In this document: positions 27,291 to 35,657 of the stretch, one piece after another
Position numbering within the stretch: position 1 is the first letter of the stretch
How the letters are laid out: each line of letters begins with the position of its first letter
From: Herbaspirillum autotrophicum
GTDB lineage: Bacteria; Pseudomonadota; Gammaproteobacteria; Burkholderiales; Burkholderiaceae_D
DNA: 64,000 bases
Reading direction: 5' to 3'
NCBI RefSeq assembly: GCF_001189915.1
Contig: NZ_LFLS01000035.1
Span: forward strand, 1 to 64,000
Position numbers and translations under genes: made by a program
Notes under the pieces: model-generated
The model's database searches: none
Seen by the model: only the letters and a program-made list of their open reading frames with translations
Told to the model about the DNA's origin: nothing

Positions 27291-28223
27291 TCAGGCCGCC
27301 GCTACCACTGTATTGCGAATACTGCCGATGGCTTCAATCGAGGCGATCATTTCATCGCCCGGCTTGAGATACACTCCGCGCCCCATGCCGACGCCGTCCG
27401 GCGTGCCGGTGGCGATCATGTCGCCCGGCTGGAGCGTCAGAATACTCGACAGATACGCGATTTGCTCAGCAATATTGAAGATCATGGCTTCGCCGGTGCC
27501 GTCTTGCATCATGTCGCCGTTGACTTGTAATTGCATGCGCAGCTTTTGTGGTTCGCGGATGCAGTCGCGCGGTACAAACCAAGGCCCCATCGGTCCGAAG
27601 GTATCGAAACTCTTGCCGCGGAACCAGTCATGCTTGAACGGGTAGTCGCTGCGACGATTCAGATCGCGTGCACTGATGTCATTGAATACGGTGTAACCGG
27701 CAATCATGTCATAGGCATCGGCCACGCTGACATCCTTGCAGCGGCGTCCGATGATGACGCCCAGCTCGACTTCCCAATCCAGCTTTTCAGTGTCGCGCGG
27801 CATAACCACATTGGTATCGGTCGCCGTGACACTGGTTTCGGCTTTCATGAAGCAGTACGGTGAACTTTCCGAGCGGGGTGCCAGCTCGGTGCCCATTTCT
27901 GCCGCGTGATCATAGAAATTGGAAGCCGTCGCGAAAATCCGGCCCGGCGTGAATGGCACGGCGAGGCGGTATGCCTTGGCATCCAGCGGCCTGATCCGGC
28001 CTGCAGCGCTCAGCGCCGGTACTGCGGCGGCGAGTTGCGCCACTGCTCCGCTCTGTTGCTCCCATGCTGCCAGCAGAGCCGTCACGCTGACGACACCGGT
28101 CGCTGCCAGCAAGTTGTCGCCGGCCTGGTTCACTTCTGCCAGATCGTACAACACCTTATCCAGTACCAGAGCCGGTCGGGTCACACCGCCCTGCTCATAC
28201 GTTGCTATCGCATACCAAGCCAA
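27291..28223 (-). CDS. Fumarylacetoacetate hydrolase (FAH) family protein
   Basis: The 310-residue FAH-fold enzyme has its C-terminal catalytic domain at about 85-310. Metal-binding acids are in LDWEVELGVIIGR and YTVFNDISARDLN, and the closing segment LQPGDMIATGTPDGVGMGRG is diagnostic. Such enzymes hydrolyse acylpyruvates or decarboxylate/isomerise 2-oxo-dienoates after ring cleavage. The start is TTG 28223 (AAAGGA 7 bases upstream), giving MAWYAIATYEQGG; an upstream ATG would add an unrelated stretch. It is the first gene of the minus-strand operon. An ATGTATACAT palindrome lies 65 bases upstream, shared with the divergent dehydrogenase gene. Confidence 0.87.
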   Translation of the reverse strand: MAWYAIATYEQGGVTRPALVLDKVLYDLAEVNQAGDNLLAATGVVSVTALLAAWEQQSGAVAQLAAAVPALSAAGRIRPLDAKAYRLAVPFTPGRIFATASNFYDHAAEMGTELAPRSESSPYCFMKAETSVTATDTNVVMPRDTEKLDWEVELGVIIGRRCKDVSVADAYDMIAGYTVFNDISARDLNRRSDYPFKHDWFRGKSFDTFGPMGPWFVPRDCIREPQKLRMQLQVNGDMMQDGTGEAMIFNIAEQIAYLSSILTLQPGDMIATGTPDGVGMGRGVYLKPGDEMIASIEAIGSIRNTVVAAA

Positions 28224-28287
28224 GATCGATTCCTTTCGAAGAATTCCAAAACACATTAAATGACATTGGGAATACATTAAATCTTAT

Positions 28288-28297
28288 ATGTATACAT
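28288..28297. promoter_or_regulatory. Operator candidate 1 (ATGTATACAT) for the GntR regulator
   Basis: A perfect 10-bp palindrome lies in the 174-bp gap between the FAH gene (minus) and the D-2-hydroxyacid dehydrogenase gene (plus). The same sequence recurs at 29997 and 31091. The direct repeat ACATTAAAT (28253-28261 and 28274-28282, 21 bases apart) lies next to it. Assignment to the GntR protein is an inference. Confidence 0.6.
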
Positions 28298-28397
28298 TGC
28301 AAGGTAATTGTGTAAAAATTTTTCATCGAAAAGCGATTTGTGTTTGCCGCACCCTGCTCACCTCGCTCCCAACCCGTTTTGATATGAAAGCGTCTTT

Positions 28398-29342
28398 ATG
28401 TCTGCCGTCCCGGAATTGCTGATCCTGATCCCCCTGCCCGCCCAACTGTTGGCGCAATTGCGCGACGACCACAGCCTGCCGGCCTGGCATTACGCACCGG
28501 CCGGCATCGACGACGCGCTGGCAGGGTTGCAACAGGTGCGCACGGTCCTGACCAATGGCTCGACCGGACTGAGTCAGGCGCAGATGCAGGCTATGCCGCA
28601 ATTGCGACTGATATCCGCATTCGGTGCCGGCTACGAAAACATCGATCTGGCCGCAGCGCGGCAAGCGGGAATTGCAGTGACCCATGCGCCGGGCGCCAAT
28701 AACGCCACCGTGGCCGATCACGCAATGGCACTGATGCTGGGCCTGACGCGTGGCCTGCATGTGCTCGACAGCGCGGTCAAGGCCGGCGGCTGGGAACACA
28801 ACCGGGCCGCACGCCCGACCGTCAACGGCAAGCGTCTTGGCATTTTGGGATTGGGCAATATCGGCGCCCAGATCGCCCGCCGCGCCGCCGGCTTCGATAT
28901 GCAAATTGCCTATCATGCACGGGATGCGCGCAGCGATGTACCTTATCAGTACTGCGCTACTGCGGGCGCACTGGCGCAATACAGCGACTACCTGATACTG
29001 GCCTGCCCCGGCGGCCCGGCCACGCGCGGCATCGTCAATCGCGATTTGCTGGCGCGACTGGGGCCGCAAGGCTTCCTGATCAATGTCGCGCGCGGCAGCG
29101 TCGTCGACACGCCGGCACTGATTGAAGCCTTGCAGCAGCACACCATCGCCGGCGCGGCACTGGACGTGGTCGATGGCGAACCGGCCCTGCCGGCGGCTTT
29201 TCATGCACTCGACAATCTGTTGCTGACGCCGCATATATCGGGCCGCTCACCGGAAGCCATGGCGACCCAGTTGCGCATGTTCACCGACAATGTGGCGGCC
29301 TCTTATGCCGGCAAACCCTTGCAGCATGTCGTGCCATCCTGA
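28398..29342 (+). CDS. D-isomer-specific 2-hydroxyacid dehydrogenase
   Basis: The 314-residue NAD(P)-dependent oxidoreductase interconverts a 2-oxo acid and its D-2-hydroxy acid. The Rossmann motif is LGILGLGNIGAQIARRA (about 151-167). Catalytic residues follow the family pattern: Arg in INVARGSVVDTPALI, Glu in ALDVVDGEPALP and His in LLLTPHISGRS. The N-terminal substrate domain has FGAGYENIDLAAARQAGI. The style is that of hydroxypyruvate/glyoxylate or phenylpyruvate reductases. It is divergent from the FAH operon across operator 1, so it is likely co-regulated and may process a 2-oxo acid product (inference). Confidence 0.9.
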   Translation: MSAVPELLILIPLPAQLLAQLRDDHSLPAWHYAPAGIDDALAGLQQVRTVLTNGSTGLSQAQMQAMPQLRLISAFGAGYENIDLAAARQAGIAVTHAPGANNATVADHAMALMLGLTRGLHVLDSAVKAGGWEHNRAARPTVNGKRLGILGLGNIGAQIARRAAGFDMQIAYHARDARSDVPYQYCATAGALAQYSDYLILACPGGPATRGIVNRDLLARLGPQGFLINVARGSVVDTPALIEALQQHTIAGAALDVVDGEPALPAAFHALDNLLLTPHISGRSPEAMATQLRMFTDNVAASYAGKPLQHVVPS

Positions 29343-29384
29343 CCGCCTGCCTGAACAACCGCACCGTCAGCCGCAACCCGCAAT

Positions 29385-29422
29385 GCACAACGGCTGCCAG
29401 TTTGAACTGGCAGCCGTTGTGC
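29385..29422. terminator. 18-bp perfect inverted repeat between convergent genes
   Basis: Arms 29385-29402 and 29405-29422 are perfectly complementary with only a 2-base loop. It lies between the dehydrogenase stop and the convergent VOC stop. There is no T-run on either side, so it may act as a bidirectional terminator with Rho or as a 3'-end stabiliser. Confidence 0.55.
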
Positions 29423-29444
29423 TGAGTACCGGTCAGTAACGCAA

Positions 29445-29927
29445 TTACAAACCGTTGCGATCAGCCTTCAGCTCCGGGTGACGCAATGCCGGGCCGCTCG
29501 CCGCACCATCGCCTGCCACCGGCCCCTCTTTGGAGGCACCGCCCCAGCCATGATCGGTCAGATCGCAGATGACACCATCGGGATCCTTGTATTTGACTTC
29601 ATAGAAGATGTTGCCCTTCACCGGTACTTCACCCATGTAGTACTCACCGCCGGCTTGCTCCACATCCTTGCGGGCATCGACGATGTTGTCGACCCAGACG
29701 CCGATATGATGCAGGCCGACGAATTCGCGCCCGCGCTCGCCGGCAGCTTCGTCGGTTTTGTAATTCAGCAGTGCCAGCGACATGGTGCCGTCGCTCAGAT
29801 AGACGCCGCGCGCCAGGGAAGAATCAGTTTCACCCACTTTCTTGAAGCCGAAAGCCTGTTGATAGAACTCCGCCGTTTTCCATGGATCAGGAACGGAAAT
29901 GGCGATATGACGCAGTTTGTTAGCCAT
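29445..29927 (-). CDS. VOC-family protein (glyoxalase I-like)
   Basis: The 160-residue single VOC domain starts MANKLRHIAISVPDPWKTAEFYQQAFGFKKVGE, followed by EFVGLHHIGVWVDN and EVKYKDPDGVICDLTDHGWGG. His8, the His pair in LHHIGVW and an acidic residue near the end are candidate metal ligands. AAGGAG lies 9 bases before ATG 29927. The C-terminal 25 residues are Ala/Gly-rich and probably disordered. It is divergent from the GntR gene with an ATGTATACAT site 70 bases upstream, so it probably belongs to that regulon. Function within the pathway is unknown; a second ring-cleavage or isomerase step is possible. Confidence 0.8.
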   Translation of the reverse strand: MANKLRHIAISVPDPWKTAEFYQQAFGFKKVGETDSSLARGVYLSDGTMSLALLNYKTDEAAGERGREFVGLHHIGVWVDNIVDARKDVEQAGGEYYMGEVPVKGNIFYEVKYKDPDGVICDLTDHGWGGASKEGPVAGDGAASGPALRHPELKADRNGL

Positions 29928-29996
29928 GATGCAGCACTCCTTGAACAAGTTGAAAGACACAATACCGGGCACCAATTTTACTGAATGGATTTTTAT

Positions 29997-30006
29997 ATGT
30001 ATACAT
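29997..30006. promoter_or_regulatory. Operator candidate 2 (ATGTATACAT)
   Basis: A second exact copy of the palindrome, in the 284-bp gap between the VOC gene (minus) and the GntR gene (plus). The flank TTTTTAT on the left resembles the flank of the copy at 31091, where ATGGATTTAT precedes the core. Its position suggests autoregulation of the GntR gene. Confidence 0.6.
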
Positions 30007-30211
30007 TATTATTTAATTGTATTCATTAGATTAAATAAATATACTTTACGACATTAGCGAACCTAGATATAGATTCTTGTTATCGCCCAAGCAATGTAAA
30101 ATATGCGCGTTTGCGCTATACAATTTGCCCACGATCCGCCTGCAGGCGTTACTCACCGGTAGCGGCCCGCAGCGAATAATTAAAAGAAACCAGTCTTCAA
30201 AGAACGCAAGA

Positions 30212-30856
30212 ATGGAAACCATCTCTCTACGCATCTACCGCACACTTACTGACGAAATCATCAGCGGCGTCTTGCCGCCGGGGTCGGCATTGGAAGAAAT
30301 CGCACTGTCTGAACGCTTCAAGGTATCGCGCACGCCGATCCGGCAAGCACTGCGCGAGCTGGCGGCACGCGGCATGATTGAATTGCGTCCGCGCAAGGGC
30401 GGCATCGTCACCAGCATCGGCGTCGACGAACTGGCCGACATGCTGGAAGCCATGTGCGAACTGGAAGCCTTGTGCTGCCGCATCTGCGCCGAGCGCATGA
30501 GCGCAGTACAGAAGAAGCAACTGGAACTGGTCCACCTGCAAAGTCAGGAATGCGTCGCCAACGGCGACGATGCCGGTTATCTGGTGCTGAACAAGAAATT
30601 CCACAGCCTGATCTGTGCCGGCGCCCACAACAAGAGTCTGGCCGACACCATCGACAATCTGCGCGATCGCCTGGCGATGTTCCGCGCCGCCCAGGCCGGC
30701 GTCGACAAACGACTCACCGTCTCCCACGATGAGCATGACGCCATCATTGCCGCCATCCTCGCCTCCGATCCGGAAAAGGCGTATCTGGCGATGCGTAACC
30801 ACACTACCCGTCTCAGTATCCATGTCCTGGAAATGATCAAGGAACATCAGGCCTGA
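30212..30856 (+). CDS. GntR-family transcriptional regulator (FadR/VanR-like)
   Basis: The 214-residue protein has a GntR winged helix-turn-helix at about residues 3-70 (YRTLTDEIISGVLPPGSALEEIALSERFKVSRTPIRQALRELAARGMIELRPRKGGIV). An all-helical FCD effector domain covers about 75-205, where the conserved polar/His positions (NKKFHSLICAGAHN, SHDEHDAIIAAI) probably bind a metal and an organic acid. Many such proteins repress catabolic operons until a carboxylic acid effector binds. ATG 30212 is the start that fits the domain; the upstream extension to 30077 is unlike the family. Three ATGTATACAT palindromes in the surrounding promoter gaps are its probable operators. Confidence 0.92.
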   Translation: METISLRIYRTLTDEIISGVLPPGSALEEIALSERFKVSRTPIRQALRELAARGMIELRPRKGGIVTSIGVDELADMLEAMCELEALCCRICAERMSAVQKKQLELVHLQSQECVANGDDAGYLVLNKKFHSLICAGAHNKSLADTIDNLRDRLAMFRAAQAGVDKRLTVSHDEHDAIIAAILASDPEKAYLAMRNHTTRLSIHVLEMIKEHQA

Positions 30857-31080
30857 CCCTGTTCCGCGCGCAGGACGCCCGCCGTCCTGCGCACCATCCC
30901 CTGCACTGCTCTGCCCCGCTGTCATCTCCGCTTGCCGTCAAGCTCGCGGTCGGTCCACGCCTGCCGCCAGCGCACACGCACCGTACCGGCGACTGCTGAT
31001 TTCCACTGGCCGCAAACCGGCACATCTGCATTGAAATTTTCCTGGCCAGCCCGTTGTTATCCCTCAACAACAGAACTCAA

Positions 31081-31110
31081 ATGGATTTATATGTATACAT
31101 ATAAATCCAT
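31081..31110. promoter_or_regulatory. Operator candidate 3: 30-bp perfect palindrome
   Basis: The core ATGTATACAT (31091-31100) is flanked by ATGGATTTAT and its exact reverse complement ATAAATCCAT, so all 30 bases are perfectly palindromic. It lies 64 bases before the porin start. The rest of the gap from 30857 shows nothing else I recognise. Confidence 0.65.
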
Positions 31111-31173
31111 AACGATTAACATTTATCGAAGGGAATACACCTGTTCATAAAATAAAATCTGGAGAGACACAAC

Positions 31174-32271
31174 ATGAGACATGCAGTAAAGGCATTACTG
31201 GCCGGCGGACTGACATTGGCAAGCAGCGCTGCGCTGGCCCAAACCGACAACATCACGATTTACGGCTTTTTGAAAGTAGATGCGGAAAGCGTCTGGGCCG
31301 GCGGCGCCAAAGGCGGCGTCCCCAGCATTCAGCGTCTTTCCAACAATCTGTCGGTAATCGGTTTCAAAGGGGTGGAAGATCTCGGCGGCGGCTTGCAGGC
31401 ATTTTTCCAGATCGAATCCAACGTCGGCGTCGATACCGGTTCCGGCGCATTGGCCGACCGCAATGACAATGTCGGCTTGCGCGGCAGCTTTGGTGAAATC
31501 TTTGGCGGCCAGTATGAGTCGCCCTATCGTTTTGTCACGGTGTACGCGATTGACCCGTTCACTGCCGGCATCTTCGCCTCCAACTCGATCATGGGCAATG
31601 GCTTTACCACTGCCGGCAATGCACAATCGCCGGCGTCATTTGACCGTCGCCAAAAAAATCTGGTGCAATATTCCACACCCGATTTCAACGGTCTGGTCGG
31701 CAAGATCGCCTATGCCGCGCGCGAAGAAGCCACCAACACCACCAATCCCGGCCTGATCGCCGGCAACCTGATCTATACCAACGGCCCGCTGTACCTGGCT
31801 TACGGCTTCGAACAGCATAAAGACTATTTCGCCAGCGGCACCAAGGACACCGGCAACAAGTTCGGCGTCGCCTATTCTTTCGGCCCGACGCGCGTGCGCT
31901 TCGCCTGGGAACGGTTGCGTTATGAACCGACCGCCAGCACCAATCTGCGGCGCGATGCCTGGCAACTGGCAGTCACGCATAACATTGGCAACGGTCAACT
32001 GCGCGCTTCCTACGTACGCGCCGAAAAATCGAAAGGCAATGCCACCACCGGCATCGGCGGCATTGGCAAACCCGGTACCGAATCCGGCGCCCAACAATTC
32101 AGTCTCGGTTATGGTTATCACCTGTCGAAGCGCACTGAACTGTGGGGCGCATTTACCAAAATCAACAACCAGCAGACTGCCAGTTACAACCTGTCGGCCA
32201 ATGCCATCCCCGGTTTGAGCGCAGGCCAGAGTCCGGCTGGTATCGGTCTCGGCATCACGCACAAGTTCTGA
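31174..32271 (+). CDS. Gram-negative porin (OmpC-like, Burkholderia type)
   Basis: The 365-residue outer-membrane porin has a signal peptide (about 1-22, SSAALAQTD). It starts with NITIYGFLKVDAESVW and SNNLSVIGFKGVEDLGGGLQAFFQIESNV, the standard entry to this porin family. It has the hairpin-loop segment RNDNVGLRGSFGEIFGGQYESPYR and ends GYHLSKRTELWGAFTKI...GLGITHKF. ATG 31174 is preceded by CTGGAGAGA. It lies behind the 30-bp palindrome, so it is the most likely outer-membrane entry route for the substrate of the GntR regulon (inference). Confidence 0.9.
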   Translation: MRHAVKALLAGGLTLASSAALAQTDNITIYGFLKVDAESVWAGGAKGGVPSIQRLSNNLSVIGFKGVEDLGGGLQAFFQIESNVGVDTGSGALADRNDNVGLRGSFGEIFGGQYESPYRFVTVYAIDPFTAGIFASNSIMGNGFTTAGNAQSPASFDRRQKNLVQYSTPDFNGLVGKIAYAAREEATNTTNPGLIAGNLIYTNGPLYLAYGFEQHKDYFASGTKDTGNKFGVAYSFGPTRVRFAWERLRYEPTASTNLRRDAWQLAVTHNIGNGQLRASYVRAEKSKGNATTGIGGIGKPGTESGAQQFSLGYGYHLSKRTELWGAFTKINNQQTASYNLSANAIPGLSAGQSPAGIGLGITHKF

Positions 32272-32542
32272 TTATTCAATACCGCGTTAATCATTCCCTC
32301 TTTACTGCGTCGTCTTGTGTTGACGGCGCAGTATCGCCAGCACTCCGGTGCTATCAATTATTTGCATGCCCAGTCCTGTTTTATTCATTATCGAATATCC
32401 CGCCATCACGGCATAATTCTCGCAAAATAAAATTGCGCTGCCATGACACAGTTCATGCGCACGTGGATCACCGCCTTTGTCCGATATCGGCACACGAGAT
32501 GCAGAACGCAAAGGGACTTATTCATAACGATGGAGACAAATC

Positions 32543-32845
32543 ATGAAACGCATTTTTCTGGGATTGACAATCGCATTGCTGGCACCCGCCAGCAGCATGG
32601 CGGCTTCGGCCAGCGAGCAAAGCTGCCGTGCCTGCCACGTGATGGACACGACTCTGGTCGGGCCCGGCTTCAATCAAATCGCTGCGCGCTATAAAGGCGA
32701 CGCCGAGGCCATTCAAAAATTGAAGACCAGCATGCTCGAAGGCAGCGCCGGCAAATGGGGCACGATTGCCATGCCGGCCAACAAAGAACTGACCGCCGCC
32801 GAAGCAGACCGTTTTGCGCACTGGATCATGAGTCTGAACAAGTAA
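32543..32845 (+). CDS. Small periplasmic c-type cytochrome (class I)
   Basis: The 100-residue precursor has a signal peptide (about 1-20, SSMAAS) and a mature domain of about 80 residues, the size of cytochrome c551/c552. The haem-binding motif is CRACH; the sixth ligand is probably the Met in GTIAMPANKELTAAEADRFAHWI. Its role is electron transfer in the periplasm, to a terminal oxidase or from a dehydrogenase. GGAGAC lies about 9 bases before ATG 32543. It stands between the porin and the sulfatase; whether it shares their transcript is not clear. Confidence 0.9.
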   Translation: MKRIFLGLTIALLAPASSMAASASEQSCRACHVMDTTLVGPGFNQIAARYKGDAEAIQKLKTSMLEGSAGKWGTIAMPANKELTAAEADRFAHWIMSLNK

Positions 32846-32936
32846 GTTGCGGGCAGCATCGCCGTAACCGATACCTGCGCGCCGCCACTCATGGCCGGTG
32901 CGTGTTCAACCATTTCATTTGCGACAGGACTTTTGC

Positions 32937-34316
32937 ATGTCTTCTTCACATACGGATATCAAGCGACGTCATTTTCTGATGTCGATGAGCGCCGCTGCGC
33001 TGGCCACTCAGTTGCCCGCCGCCAGCGCAGCCGCCAGCCGCGGCAAAACACCCAACTTTCTGTTCATTCTGGCCGACGACATGGGCTATGCCGATGCCGG
33101 TTGTTACGGCGGCCGGCACATGATTACCCCGACCATTGACCGTCTGGCCCGCGAAGGTGTCAGGTTCACCGACGGCTACGCCAATTCGTGCGTATGCTCG
33201 CCAACGCGCTTCGGCCTGGCGACCGGACGCTATCAGTACCGGCTGGTTGGCGGCAACACCGAACCGATTCAAAACGAACGTGGCAGTGATACCATCGGTT
33301 TGCCGCCGTCGCATCCGACCATGATGTCGCAGTTGCAGAAAGCCGGTTACCGCACCGCGCTGATCGGTAAATGGCATATGGGATATCTGCCGCACTTCAG
33401 TCCGATCAAAAGCGGTTACGACGAATTCTTCGGCGCCTTTGGCGGCGGTCTCGATTATTTCTCCCACGTTGATCCCGATGGTGTCAAAGACTTGTGGCTC
33501 AACGATGTGCAAATCGACGCGCCGGGCTACCTGACCACGCAATTCACCGATCGCGCGGTGGACTACATTGGCCGCATGAGCCAGCAAGATGCGCCGTTCC
33601 TGCTGAGTTTGCATTACACCGCTCCGCACTGGCCGTGGGAAACTTCAGCCGATGAAGCCACCAGTCGTCGCATCGGCAAGAATATCTTGCATTTCGACGG
33701 CGGCTCGGTGGAGCTGTACCACCGCATGGTGCAGGAAATGGACAGCGGCATCGAACGCGTCTTGCGCGAACTCGATAAATGCGGCATGGCCGACAACACG
33801 GTGGTGGTTTTTTCCAGCGACAACGGTGGTGAACGTTTCTCCGACATGTGGCCGTTGCGCGGACGCAAAGATGAGCTGTGGGAAGGCGGCATCCGGGTTC
33901 CCACCATCGTGCGCTGGCCGCAGCAGATTCCGGCCGGCAGCGTATCGCAACAACCGGTGCTGAGCATGGACTGGATGCCGACCTTCCTGGAACTGGCCAA
34001 TGCCAGCGCCGATCCGGATTTCCCGCTGGACGGCATGTCATTGGTGCCGTTCCTGCGCGATCCGGGGAAGACTGTCGAACGCGACCTGTTCTGGCGCTAT
34101 CAGCAAAACAATCAGGAAGTATTGCGACGCGGCAACTGGAAGTACATCCATTACGGTAATCGCGACTATCTGTTCGACCTCGCACAAGATCAGCGCGAGC
34201 AGGCCAATTTGTGGCGTCTGCAACCGGATATCGCCCAACGGCTGAAAAGCGATTTTGCGCGCTGGAGCAACAGCATGCTGCCCTACGACAGCAAGAATCA
34301 GCGCCGCTCTACCTGA
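32937..34316 (+). CDS. Type I sulfatase, Tat-exported
   Basis: The 459-residue arylsulfatase-type enzyme hydrolyses sulfate esters in the periplasm. The N-terminus IKRRHFLMSMSAAALATQLPAASA is a twin-arginine-like signal. The formylglycine site is CVCSPTRFGLATGR, the Cys-type C-x-P-x-R, so it needs an FGE or anaerobic maturase from elsewhere. Metal ligands are in FILADDMGYAD and VFSSDNGGERF, and further active-site residues in IGKWHMG and LHYTAPHWPW. ATG 32937 has AGGA 8 bases upstream and gives a proper signal peptide. It is sandwiched between porins, so uptake of a sulfated compound or release of sulfate from one is likely (inference). Confidence 0.92.
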   Translation: MSSSHTDIKRRHFLMSMSAAALATQLPAASAAASRGKTPNFLFILADDMGYADAGCYGGRHMITPTIDRLAREGVRFTDGYANSCVCSPTRFGLATGRYQYRLVGGNTEPIQNERGSDTIGLPPSHPTMMSQLQKAGYRTALIGKWHMGYLPHFSPIKSGYDEFFGAFGGGLDYFSHVDPDGVKDLWLNDVQIDAPGYLTTQFTDRAVDYIGRMSQQDAPFLLSLHYTAPHWPWETSADEATSRRIGKNILHFDGGSVELYHRMVQEMDSGIERVLRELDKCGMADNTVVVFSSDNGGERFSDMWPLRGRKDELWEGGIRVPTIVRWPQQIPAGSVSQQPVLSMDWMPTFLELANASADPDFPLDGMSLVPFLRDPGKTVERDLFWRYQQNNQEVLRRGNWKYIHYGNRDYLFDLAQDQREQANLWRLQPDIAQRLKSDFARWSNSMLPYDSKNQRRST

Positions 34317-34403
34317 CCCTGCCCGCGTTTGCAACTCAGCACGCAGGCCACGCGCCGTGGAGCCGCACTCATGCCTGCGATGCACTGACTTGAGGAAAAG
34401 ATC

Positions 34404-35426
34404 ATGAAAAAAACCTTGTATGCCGGCCTCGGCCTGGTATTTTGCAGCTCTTCTGCCATGGCGGAACTGACCCTGTCCGGCTTCGTCGACATGTCCGCCG
34501 AAAGTATCACTTATCAGGGAAAATCGGCCCGCCGTCTGCAGAGCGGCAACCTGAACACGTCGCGCATCGTGTTCCGCGATGTCGAAAAACTCGATAACAA
34601 TATGGAAGCGCAATTCGTCTATGAATGGCGCTTCCGTGCCGATACCGGCGCGCAACCGGTGCCGCCGGCGCGCGATTCCTATGTCGCGCTCAAGGGTGAC
34701 TTCGGCCGCATCCTGGCCGGACGCATGCGGATCACCTCGGCCACCACCTACGGTCGCATCGATCCCAGCTATACCGCCACCTATAGCGTGATCACCAACA
34801 TCAATGCGTCGTATCAGCGCTGGCTGGAAAACAATACGGTGAAATATGAAACGCCGGTCTGGAACAACTGGCAAATCATTTCATCACTGTCGCTGGGCAA
34901 AGAAGGAGAAAATCTGGCGCCCAAAGAACAGCAACTGAGCGGACGCGGCACCAGCACCGGTGTGCGTTACAACAACGGCCCGTGGTTTGCGTCGCTGGTG
35001 TACGACAAGTTCAACAACGCCTTGCCCGGTGAAGTCATGCAAGACATCTGGCTGGTCGGTGAATACTGGATGCGCCGCGACTACAAGATCACGGCGGCGA
35101 TTCATCGTTACTTCGGCAACTATGCCTCGGGCAAGCCGGAACAACACGGCTATGACTGGCAAATCGGCGGCCGCTATTTCATCAATCCGGTCAATGAACT
35201 GGTGCTGTCGTATGTCAATCGCAACGAAGCCGGCGGCCCCAACGGCGATGCCAGCGGTCTGTATCTGAGCCTGGAACACAGTCTGTCGAAGCGCACCATT
35301 CTGTATGCCACCTATGCGCAGATCAACAATCGCGGCAACAGCCGCTATGCCTTGTCCTTCGATGCCATACCGAATGCCGGCGAAACCACGCGCGGACTCA
35401 GCCTCGGCATCAGCCACGCATTTTGA
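34404..35426 (+). CDS. Gram-negative porin (Burkholderia/Neisseria type)
   Basis: The 340-residue outer-membrane protein has a signal peptide (about 1-21, SSAMAELT). The family blocks are LTLSGFVDMSAESITYQ, TSRIVFRDVEKLDNNMEAQFVYEWRF and HSLSKRTILYATYAQINN, ending GLSLGISHAF. It closely follows the architecture of the porin at 18261 (both start LTxSGFVD and carry SYVALKGDFG/SFVGLSGDWG), so the two look like paralogues distinct from the 31174 porin. It follows the sulfatase by 87 bases on the same strand and may be co-transcribed. The pore substrate is unknown. Confidence 0.88.
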   Translation: MKKTLYAGLGLVFCSSSAMAELTLSGFVDMSAESITYQGKSARRLQSGNLNTSRIVFRDVEKLDNNMEAQFVYEWRFRADTGAQPVPPARDSYVALKGDFGRILAGRMRITSATTYGRIDPSYTATYSVITNINASYQRWLENNTVKYETPVWNNWQIISSLSLGKEGENLAPKEQQLSGRGTSTGVRYNNGPWFASLVYDKFNNALPGEVMQDIWLVGEYWMRRDYKITAAIHRYFGNYASGKPEQHGYDWQIGGRYFINPVNELVLSYVNRNEAGGPNGDASGLYLSLEHSLSKRTILYATYAQINNRGNSRYALSFDAIPNAGETTRGLSLGISHAF

Positions 35427-35657
35427 TGTCCCTGCTCATGCAGCTTGCCTGCCGCATGAGCATCTTCAGTCCCGCTTCAAGTCACGCCGTATTTCAGACC
35501 TTGCACCTCAGGTTTCCTGAGCGCTGCCGCGCGCCCGGCGCCATCCGGAAAAATGTTACTGCGCCACATTTTTTCTTCATAGTAATATTCACGGTGTCAC
35601 AGCGCACCCGTCCCAAACAACACCCGCAGCTCCATTACATCCAGGCAGGAGACAGCC

